A DNA stretch of 64,000 bases from Hymenopus coronatus (lineage: Eukaryota > Arthropoda > Insecta > Mantodea > Hymenopodidae). Position numbers and translations under genes: made by a program. Every line of letters begins with the position of its first letter. Within the stretch, counting starts at the first letter, position 1. Positions 26,701 through 38,700 of this stretch are shown in pieces. The notes under the pieces were generated by a model, which made no database searches, was not told the origin of the DNA, and saw nothing but the letters and a program-made list of their open reading frames with translations. The stretch lies in contig CM060900.1 of the NCBI GenBank assembly GCA_030762935.1, forward strand, positions 387,709,132-387,773,131, in the 5' to 3' direction.

Positions 26701-29700
26701 ATCGCCTAGCTAAGTGAAAATTGGTGTACTACAGGTTGGCACACAAAATGTTATATACTGACATTGTCTAATAAATATTTTATATGCAGATTGGCAATGT
26801 TGGAAGGTTGTGACAATTAGCCCATAGTTCATGCATGGTTCAACAGAAAACAACGCTTGTCAATATCATGCATGAATGTCACCAATGCTTCAGTTTAGTA
26901 AAATGGCAGACAAAGGCTGGTTGATGCTAGAACAGTAAGTGAAAACTGTGTTGTTTTACGCAGAAACGATGAGTACAGCAAACACTCAGTGACTTCTTCA
27001 TGCTCATTTTCATTCAAAGTGGGCTCCCTGCTGACAGGTAGTGTATAGACTAACTGCAAAATTTGAAACTGATGGCAGTATTTTAGAGTAAAAGTGACCT
27101 TATGGCAAGACAGCCTGTACTCCAGAGAACATTGAGGCTGTGAGAGTAGCTTTGACATGAAGTCCTAAGAAATCCATGAGGTGAGCTTCAGCCAAATTGA
27201 GCTTCTCATGTTGCTCTCTTCTCAGAATACTTTGTTCATGTGAAATTATTCCCATTCAAAATGACAAGTGTTGCACAAACTGACCAAAATGACAAGATAC
27301 AGTTTGCAACTTCGGCTTTTGCAAATAATGCCATGATTCATAATACATGGTTTTCAGATGAGGTGATTCATCCGAATGGTAGCATCAATAGAATATCAGA
27401 TTTTGTGCATAAGAACCTCCTGATAATGTACATGACATTGAAAATCATGGAGAACAAATGAGCATATGGAATGCCATTTCCAGCCATGAAATCTTTGGGG
27501 CAATCTTTTTCATCAGCAAGTTAACAGTGCTTGTGCTACAAGGACATGTTGCACAGCAAGTTTCTTCCCCAGTTTTATGCAACAGGGTTACCAATGAAGG
27601 TACAACGATTCATGTAAGATGTAGCTTGTCCTCATATAGCAAACGCTACTCTGGATTTCCTGCATGAACATTTCAAGCACTATGTGATTCCCATCAATAT
27701 ACATAACGTTTTCAGTGCTGTTCAATATACAGCCCGATATTACACCCTGGGTTTCTTATGGTGACATTTGGAGATAATCTGCTGCAACAAACCATGTAAT
27801 CTAATGCAACTGCGAATAGCAGATACAACATTTTTTCAGGGAAGCACAGCAGACTTGTATCATAGAAACATCACAGTTCGTCTCAAAGAGGTGGTGCTTA
27901 AAAAAGGTGGGCAAATCTGCCGCAACAAACCATGTAATCTAATGCAACTGCGAATAGCAGATACAACATTTTTTCAGGGAAGCACAGCAGACTTGTATCA
28001 TAGAAACATCACAGTTCGTCTCAAAGAGGTGGTGCTTAAAAAAGGTGGGCATTTTGAACATGTACTGCATGCTTACTGAATATAGTCATTCTGATGGCTA
28101 ATGTAAAAAAGAAAAAAAATTTACACGTTTTGTTTATTAAAAGATATATAAACAATTTTCAATGTATGACATTTCACATGCCACTCTATATGTAGTACTT
28201 TTGTTTTGGTATAGCCATGAATTCAATCGAAATGTTGAAGCAAAAAGGATAAAAATGGTATGTAGTTACTCTATTTACCAATATATATTGTAAACCTCCA
28301 GTAAATGTTTCATTCTTGTGCCAAAAATTCCAGAAATAAGAAAGAAATGGATTTTGCCACACTAAAGAAATATCAATATTGTGAACAAATCCACAATTTC
28401 TTATTGAAAGAATAATTTTTATATAATTACAATGTAATGTAACACTTTCTGCATATTTTATGCTTACTCCTTTTCTACTGTGAAGTCACTGAAATCACAT
28501 ATTTGCCATTTTTAACTTTTTAAGAGCGGTTATGCTTCTTGAGGCACCTCAAGGAGCTTTGAGCATGAGCTGAGGCTTCAAATAAACTCCCTTTATTAAT
28601 AATTTCATACTAATACAGTTTTAACAGTTTCCAATTGCAATTGTTACAAAATGATTTTGCCTTAAAAACAGCCCACTTTTCTTCTGAGTCTCTTACTATA
28701 ATTTTTAGTAAAAGCTTAAATCATTATTGTTAGCAGCTTATACTATACTTCAAAACTGTGATAACGTATGTGCACTGCATGTTAATATAGCTGATGGACC
28801 AGAAATAAGATGAATACGTGTTTCATACTTCTTGTTCAAAAGACATCTTGTTTCTTCCAGAAAATGTTAGTATTAATGTTATTTCGTGAGATCAAAGATT
28901 ATGCAAGTTCATAATTTATCAAATGACTGACCTGATTATACAACTTGATCCTCTTTTACATGTCTGTATCCACTAAACAATCACCTTCATGTATTAGCAA
29001 ATCACATAAACAGCAAATTTAAAAGCCTAACTCATACAGAATATAAATAAAATGGCCCTTAATTAATATATTTACACGTGAGTTGTACTATAAATTCTGG
29101 TTTCAAATTTTGTATAAAAAATGAAGCTAATCTAAACTGATTTTAAAATAATAAATTTTAAATAATCTAGTTGTTTTGATGAGTAGCTGCAGTTAATAGC
29201 AGTTTCAGTTACCAAGGGCCCCAAACCTCCCAAACAAATTCTTTGTATCAGCAAACCAGGTTGTCACTTCACATTGCACAAATAGATGGGTAGTAGAGCA
29301 CAATCATCAAGTATTCTCCATTTCAAACCTTTGACTGTTATTATTAGAGTCAAGTTCAGTGCTATGAGGTTTCCAATTGTGATATTAGCACTAGAATTCT
29401 CAAGTTACTGATGATGTGAAAGACAGAGCCTTCTAGCCTTGGCCCCATTAGTAAAACTCAATGAGAAAATAGAAGGCGAGACACAACACCCTGGAAAATT
29501 TTCAGGCATGATTAACAGGATCTAAGTATTTGAGTATTTTCGTACATGGTATTAATGCCTACAAAGCTGGGTTTTATGAAACTATTCTACCATGGTTTTG
29601 GAATACTGTTAATGCTTTGTTTTCACTTAGAATTGAAATACTGTTGTACTCTGTTTTTAAATATTGTTTATAAATTCAATAGTGAATATAATTGATGAAG

Positions 29701-32700
29701 AGCTTACTTCACACATCATCATACTTACAACAAGATTGTGAATCCCGAAACAAACAAGCATTTACTAGAAGAAACTAAAGTATGTGTCTGGAAGGACTTC
29801 CGGTTTCTAAAACATTCAGGCTACTGAAAAATGCTTTAGGTACATGAACAAGGAACTGACAGGCCTGCCCAATGTTTGTGGAGCTGTTGTGGAAATGTGA
29901 AAAGGAAGCTTGATGTTTACAAGATGATGATTATGTCACATTGTTTTGATTTAACAATTGTGAGAGATTGACAATAAGAACAGACACATCATTTGGGAAT
30001 CTAGAAAAGCATAAGAAAATTTGCTTTGAAGAGGGGTATCTAGATAGGGTCTGTAAAGCACTAGAACAAGAGTGCATGTCAGGCATAAAAACCTACCATT
30101 TATAGGCAGAATTGTGTGTTAAGAGTAAATACACCCTTATCTGACTTTAATATCACTGTGGCCAAATGATTTTTGAGCCACTGAAAGAGAGGTGGTGGTA
30201 CAATGAAGATATAAACCACTGCATGCAATGATATTGTCGTATGCTAGCACCTGGGAATTCCAAGGAGACACATTTTCACCCCATCCCCTTGTCCTGCTGT
30301 TGACATCAATGGAGGTACCTGTTTTTTCATTTCATGTTACTGATTTTTAATCAGTAGAAAATAGTTTTTTTTTTTCCCTTTCAAATCATTGAAAAATTCT
30401 TATTCTCAAAAATATGGAATTTCCTCAAATTTATATTACAGTGCACATTTCATCATTTAACACATACAATTTTGCATGCATCTTTCAAGTTTTATAAATG
30501 TATATGAATCCAGGCTCTTCATTGTTATAAATACAAACCTCAAGCAATTTCATTACAGGAACTGGATTGAAGAAATGCAAGCCTCCAAATCTATCCTTTC
30601 TGGCTGTAGTGGAAGCTATTTCTGATATTGGCAGTGATGATGTGTTTGATGCAAATATTGTATGCTGTGGTGCCACCTATAAAATAATAAACAATAAAGC
30701 ATTACCATTTAAATATGAACACAATATACAAACAAGTTATTTTAAAATAAAGAATGCTAAACAAAAACCCAAAAAGAGCATTTGAAACACATAATAAAAC
30801 TTATTTCCAAAATCTGTTATCAATATTCAATACAGTTAACACCTTTGTCGTAAACAACTCCTATGGAGGGCAGGTCACATAACTCAGTTGATAGAGCACC
30901 TGTCCGATGTCTGAAGGATACTATTGGGTATGATTCCCTGCTGGGGGAGGGGGGGGGAATTTTTCTCCAGCCAAGATTATTCCTTTGTTTCCCCAATGTT
31001 TGGAAGTATAAATGAGAGTATGTTTGTGCTCTCATGTATAAACCCCCCCCCCCAAGAAAAATATAGTAGAATGACAATGTATGTGAGTAAATATCATGCC
31101 AATAGGCAATATATTAAAGGCTGCTGATATGACCATTTTAGTTAAAGGCAGGGTACAAATGAAAGACAAAAAGAACTTCTATGTAACAGTACAAATGCAA
31201 TTCAGCATTTCTATCAAAGCTGCTAGTCCTTTTAAAGTTAATTATAGTCCAAAAGGAGCTGATTATGCTACCACATTTGTAATACTATGTCAGAATTCAT
31301 GAAGCTGTTCAAGACAGTAGCTCTGTGTGCAGGTGTTTAAGTCTTCTAGAGAGCATTGTTTTTTATTTTGTTTAACTGCAAAACACTTTTAGTCACTGAT
31401 ATTGCTGTAAATACAGTAGCCCAGTCCTGTTTCTGTTATGAAATAACTATGGTGGACAAGTTTAAGGAGCAGTTAAAACTGTCATGAGTTGGAATAATTA
31501 ACACTTGAACCACTAAAAGATAATTTTACCTGGACATGTTTGAGGCATGTGTGCCTCATTGTCAGGATTCTCCAATTGGTGCAGCACTTTTCTCAGTGGT
31601 TGGCTTTGATGTGATTGGTGCTTTTGTAATGTACTTCCAAAGGCAGCAAATCTAAATTCATTATGTTGTCTTGATTTTTTATGACGTGGATTTTCTCCCA
31701 GATATCAAATTTTGCTGCATATCTTGTAGGTTTTATAAGTATTATGTTTTAATTTACTTCATGATTTGATGAGCAGAAGTTAGGCAATGGCAGATTTGTT
31801 TTCTGTTTGTTTTTAATTGCTCTCAGATGTTCTTTCAACATTCTTATTTCCAATCTTATTTCCAAACTTCTCTTCTTTTTTCTATGTAGAGCTTGTGGGA
31901 ACCTATTTGCATGAGCAAGGAGGAGGCAGACATGTTGGGTGAATGCTTGAAAATACAGTCAAAATTGATGTCTTGTTGCAAGTATATAGAGTCCATAAAA
32001 AGGTGTTCAACAGAATCAAACTCTACAAGGCAGATAAAGAAATGGGGTCACAAACGTTGATTTTATGGATGGTATGAATGCTAACATGCTATTATTAATC
32101 CGAGAAATAGGATCAATCCAGAACCCAAAATGAAAGCAGTAAGATAGGTGTTGAAAACAACAGCAGATGATATAAAGGAAATCCAACACAGGGAGAAGAG
32201 AATGGAAGAGAAAACAGGAAGAGAACAAATGGAAGAAGCATAATATCTAAACTTGAGAAAATGGAAGAAGCAAACAGGAAGCTAAACATTGTGATTTTTG
32301 AAGCAGAGAAACAGAGGAAAAAGAATCAGGAAAGAGGTAGAAAAAGTTATAGAAGGGAAAATGGATATCACATTAAACATATGGGAAATTATAGAATTAT
32401 TTAGAACAGGAACAATGTGTTGGAAACCAAACTGATATTATCAAAGTAGCTACAATGAACTATAAATAGAAAATGTGAAGCAATACCAGGAAACTTAAAG
32501 GCACCAATTATTCTTTTAAGATGTTTATGAGAAAAAAATAATGTGAAATAAGAAATGAATTGTTAAAAGAAATGAAATTGTTAAAAGAAATGAAATCGTT
32601 AACGAAGAAAAGCTTTTATATAAAGAATGCATTATGGATAGACAGAATTCTGATGAGGCAGCAATAAGGTGAAGGACTTAGAGACACCAGAGAGGAGAGA

Positions 32701-35700
32701 AGAAAGGGAAACAACCTCCAGCCAACATGAGCAGCAGAGAGGGAGTGTGTGGCAACAAGTGGGTGAAATAGAGGGGAGTCAGCCTACCAAAACAGCTAAT
32801 GCACGAACTGAGAAGTGACGTCAAGCAGCAATAGCAGCTGGAATTCATGTATGGAAGGATGGGGAAGGCATGATGAGCATGGTATCAACTCTGGCAGATA
32901 GCACCATGACGATTGAGACCCAAGGGAAACTTATGAGGCAAAAGAGGGGATGTTAACAAAAACAATAAACAAAAAGATGACAAAAAAAAACATAAATTAC
33001 CTACTGTGTTAACTGTAAATAATACAGGAGAAAAATGATAATAAGGGCATTTCAAAAACTTGCATGGTAAGGAAATAGATAAATCCTGTTGCCTATCATT
33101 TTTAAAAAAATTATGACAACATTGAAGAAGTACATTTACTAAAAAGTGTATGGCACCAAATTCAATTGAAAACCTGTCAAAGAATTATATATGCGGTACG
33201 AGAAGTGACTAATGAACTTTGAAGTAAACTGAAGCAGCAATTCAATACCACTCTTTGAACATGCATGGTATTGGCATATATTTAATTAACCAGTTTATTT
33301 TTTCATATTCAATTAATGAATTTAAATTTTCATTCTATTAATTATTAAGTTTTTTTCATTTGGATAAGATGGGTTTATGTAATATTTACTTAGCATCTTT
33401 CATTTCAAAGCATATTCACTTTTTGTTACTCAAATAATTCTGTAATGTAAAAATGTTAAAAGTAATGTTAACTGGAAAATTCATGTCTGAACATGTCAGA
33501 AAAAGATCATTAAGAAGTAAGAGTTCTTAGAAATTCATTGTAGTAAAGCTGTATTTGTAAACTTAAGAAGCCATTGTGTCCTAAAAACTTATTCAGAACA
33601 AGCAATCAGTTCATTAGAGGGATGAAAGCAAAGGTAAGGTGAAAGACAATGCCAAGCCATAATTGCCTCTGTGGGCAGATACCAGAGATGGCTAAGGATT
33701 ATTCTGAGATCTCAGAGAATTACTTTGTGTCATGACTTGGTGGAGAGACATGGCATCGTGGATTCAGCAGGAGAGGCCTGATGGAGACTTAGAAAATTGC
33801 CATGATCAATTAAACTTACAGTTTGCCAATGCCGCAATATAATAAAAACTACTTTAGATTTGGGACCTTTATGCTGCTTAAGTTTTGATAATAACAGGAA
33901 AGTTCTATGCATAATTTTAAACGAGTGCCATGTTAAACAACTTCATAAAGAAATACAAAGTCATTCTGCACAAAGAGTTGAAAGCAGTATTCGTTCTTGA
34001 ACTCCCTTTCTACTTCTAGTGCATGGACCGGAATCACTAAACACTTCTCCAACCCTGAGATATTAAACAGTATACTTTCAAGTCCCTAGATTTAAAAATT
34101 ACGCTCAATACTACCACTAGATTTGGGATGAGGCTGTCAGGCTCTGGTTAGGAAATGAGAGTGCAACCTATGAGATCTTCAGCACTGGGACTCACACCCA
34201 GAACTTCATCTGTGATGGCTGGTGTCTGCCTCATAAATATAGAAGAAAATGCAAACTATAGGTTCATCAAACCACCACTAGAGGACAATGCGACTTCCCA
34301 ACTCCAGTTTCTCATTGGCCTCGGAAGTTGACTCTAGCTGAAAATGTGGGAAACTGAAACATGTTCTAAGTAAAAACCTAAAATAATGAAGCTAAAAAGT
34401 GTTAATTTTGACTTAGATTTTGGTTAAATTTTCCAAATTTACTGTATGGATTCCCATTCTTAATCTGGTTAAGATTACAATAACTTAGACCACAAAGAAC
34501 AGATTCAGTATAACTTGGGACAACCCTAATGGTAGCATGTTGAAATGTGGAAGGTTTATTGGACAAAATTAGCAAAGGTGAAATAACAAATGTCAAAATT
34601 AGATGATATAGCGGCAGTGATAAAAACATAAGTTATATAAGCATCCAGTGATATGCCTGGATGGTTTTGAATATTTTGGAAGAAATGGAGAAAGAAAAAT
34701 AGGGAAGGCAGGGTTTCAGGAGGAATAGGAGTGTTTATTAAAAGTGAAAGAAATTTTGGGGCAAAGTAAATAAGTTGTCAAAATTTAGTTGAGTCGATTT
34801 TGTAACACTACATCACTTACTTTTTTATTTCGGAAAACATGTTTCAGAAGCCATGTGCTTCCATTGTCAATTCCTTTGGTCGACTGCCGGCATTGCTTGC
34901 AGTGGTGGTTGTCTCTGTGCCTGGTGGTGGTTTGATGAACTTCTGGATGAGTAGATCGCCTGGCAGGATTTCAAAATTGAAAACCCGGTTCTTGTTTTTC
35001 CAAATATGTATGTTTTCCCAGACTTTTAATTCTGTCTTCCTTGTGATGTTTTTGAGGATTTTTGGGCTTCTATTTATAGTGTGTTTCTCGTTCGAAAAAT
35101 GCCAAGCTACTGCAGATTTTTCTTCTTGTTTAGAGTTTAATATTTCTGTGGTGTTCTTTTGCCCTGGTTTTTATATTTCTTTTTGTTTGGCCGATGTAGA
35201 TTTTTTCACAGTCATTACAGCTGAACTGATATATTCCTGGTTTGTTTTCTTGTGGGATATCATCTTTTAATTTAGTATTTAAAATGTTTTTTATGGAGTA
35301 ATTGTTTTTAGGGGCTAGAATGATGTTATGTCGTTTGAAGATCCTCTGGAATTTGTAGAAAGTTGTAGGGTGGTATGTAAACTTCTTGTAGATCTTGTTT
35401 TCTTTCTGGTTTTGAGTGAGTGTGCTGACTTCTTTAATTCTCTTTCTATTTTTGGCTTTATTAACCTTTTTGTACACCAGTTCTGCCCGAAATCCATTCT
35501 CTGTAGCTATGTCCAATATTTTAGTAAGTTCACATTGGTATTCTGTTTTTCCCATTGGTACATTTACCAATCTGTGTGTAAGGCTGTTGAATAAAGCATG
35601 CTGATGGGGAATGGGATTGTAACTCTTTTGTTTTATATAGCTGTTGGTGTGGGTAGGTTTTCTGTAGATGCCAAATGTAAGGTGATTATTAGTTTTGATG

Positions 35701-38700
35701 ATTTTTAGGTCGAGGAATGGTAGTTGTCTCCATTGTGAACTTTATAGACTTTTCTTGCATATTTAGGAGTTTTAGTGCATCTTCTAGGTGTCTTTCTGGG
35801 ACTATTGCAAAGATGTCGTCTACATAGCGGTACCATATTTTGAACATCCAGGGGAATGCCTTTTTAATCCTAGTTTCCAGAGTGCTCATGAAGAGATCTG
35901 CTAATATTGGTGACAGCGGGCTGCCCATAGCTAAACCAGATGTTTGTTTGTAATATTTGCCGTTAAATGTGAAAAATTTTTGATTCATGCACAGATTCGT
36001 TAATATGATGTATTCTCGCACTTCTTCTGTTGTTTTTCCTATTGCAAGTAACCAGTTTTTGATGTGGGATTGTATGCTTTCTGTAGGTATGCTTGGAAAC
36101 AGAGCAGTAACATCAAAGGAAACTAACATATCGGTTTTTTCCAATTTTATGTCTTTAATTTTATCGATCAGATCTAGAGAGTTTTTTATACTTGCTGTAT
36201 CAAATTTAGGGAAGGAAGAGAATCTGTTTGTTAACCATTTTGCTAGATTATATGTAGGTGCACTTATATTGTTTATAATTGGTCTCATTGCATTTCCCGG
36301 CTTGTGTATTTTTGGAAGGCCATAAATTCTGGGCAGAACTGGATTATCAACTTTAATTTTGCATTTTTCTTTTTTGTCTATTAGTTTACATTCTTGAATA
36401 CTGGCATTTAATTTAACTATACATTGGTTTAGAGGGTTCTTTTGTGCTGTAGAGTATTCTTCTTTTTCTAAAAGTGTTTCCATTCTTTCTACATATTCAG
36501 TTTTGTCCATAATTACTATTGTGTTTCCTTTGTCTGCTTTGCTATAAATTACCGGTTTGCCTTTTAATGCTCTTATTACATTTTTTGGGGGGTTAGTTTT
36601 CTTTTTGCTTTCTATTGTTTCGATAATTTGGCAACATTCACTTTCTATGATGTCTTTATCAATATCATTTATGTGCTGGGTGGCTATTTGTACGTCCGCA
36701 ATGTAATCGTCAATTTTATCTGAAAAATCGATGCAAGTTTTCATCCCTTTGTTTAAGAAATCCAGTTCTGATTTGGTGAAAGTTTGGTCCGATGGGTTTT
36801 TGACGTTCATTTGTGGTGTGGATTTTTGAATTGGTTTTCTTTTCCCCTGTTCTTTGCACAGCTTTTCAAGTTTATGTTTTTGCGTTAAAGTTTTGTTTCT
36901 CATTTTGATGCTTAATTTAGCCAAAAGATTGTTTTCTAAATTTTCCCAAATGATGCTTCCTAATTTTTTGGTTAGTATCAAGTGTAATTCATATAGCTGT
37001 AATTCTACTTCACTTCTACTTTTGTAATGTTTGTTCTTGTCCATTTCCAAGACTTTTTTGACGGCTGCTTTTTCTAGTTTACTATTGTTATCATTTTTTA
37101 TTATTTTCCTGACAAATTTTGGCGTGGCCTTTTTAATTCTACATAAATTTAGAAACTGGATATATGCGGCTAATTTGCGTTTCTTTTCTTGTAGTTTTTC
37201 GAATAACTTTATATCCTTTTTTGTGGTTGGTTTCGTTAAAAGCCTCGTAAATGAATATTGAATTTGATCCTACCTTTGTAGCGTCCATCTTCTGTTCCTT
37301 TCACCACGTGTTGTGTATGTTTACGGCAGTCTACGTCCACAAGGTTTGTATTCCGTGAATTATCCTGATATATGGTGGACTTTGAGACAGTGATGTGTTT
37401 TAACAATTAAAATTTAGTTGAGTCAATTTTGTAACACTACATCACTTACTTTTTTATTTCGGAAAACATGTTTCAGAAGCCATGTGCTTCCATTGTCAAT
37501 TCCTTTGGTCGACTGCCGGCATTGCTTACTGCGGTGGTTGTCTCTGTCCCTGGTGGTGGTTTGATGAACTTCTGGATGAGTAGATCGCCTGGCAGGACTT
37601 CAAAATTGAAAACCCGGTTCTTGTTTTTCCAAATATGTATGTTTTCCCAAACTTTTAATTCTGTCTTCCTTGTGATGTTTTTGAGGATTTTTGGGCTTCT
37701 ATTTATAGTGTGTTTCTCTTTCCAAAAATGCCAAGCTACTGCAGATTTTTCTTCTTGTTTGAGTTTAATATTTCTGTGGTGTTCTTTTGTCCTGGTTTTT
37801 ATATTTCTTTTTGTTTGGCCCATGTAGATTTTTTCACAGTCATTACAGCTGAACTGATATACTCCTGGTTTGTTTTCTTGTGGGATATCATCTTTTAATC
37901 AGAACTGGATTTCTTAAACAAAGGGATGAAAACTTGCGTCTAAATTAAAAGATGATATCCCACAAGAAAACAAACCAGGAATATATCAGTTCAGCTGTAA
38001 TGACTGTGAAAAAATCTACATCGGCCAAACAAAAAGAAATATAAAAACCAGGGCAAAAGAACACCACAGAAATATTAATCTCAAAGAAGAAGAAAAATCT
38101 GCAGTAGCTTGGCATTTTTGGAAAGAGAAACACACTATAAATAGAAGCCCAAAAATCCTCAAAAACATCACAAGGAAGACAGAATTAAAAGTTTGGGAAA
38201 ACATACATATTTGGAAAAACAAGAACCGGGTTTTCAATTTTGAAATGCCGCCAGGCGATCTACTCATCCAGAAGTTCATCAAACCACCACCAGGGACAGA
38301 GACAACCACCACAGCAAGCAATGCCGGCAGTCGACCAAAGGAATTGACAATGGAAGCACATGGCTTCTGAAACATGTTTTCCGAAATAAAAAAGTAAGTG
38401 ATGTAGTGTTACAAAATTGACTCAACTAAATTTTAATTGTTAAAACACATCACTGTCTCAAAGTCCACCATATATCAGGATAATTCACGGAATACAAACC
38501 TTGTGGACGTAGACTGCCATAAACATACACAACACGTGGTGAAAGGAACAGAAGATGGACGCTACAAAGGTAGGATCAAATTCAATATTCATTTACGAGG
38601 CTTTTAACGAAACCAACCACAAAAAGGATATAAAGTTATTCGAAAAACTACAAGAAAAGAAACGCAAATTAGCCTCAGATATCCGGTTTCTAAATTTATG

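Noticed and set aside
30485..30676. Stand-alone 63-residue protein beginning with a GTG
   Set aside because: It is HADH exon 4 plus intron read-through; the GTG is the first codon after the splice acceptor.
34839..35270. Plus-strand membrane-like protein of 143 residues
   Set aside because: It is the antisense shadow of the PLE family B nuclease end. The same shadow appears at 37468, 38016 (minus) and 40570 (minus).
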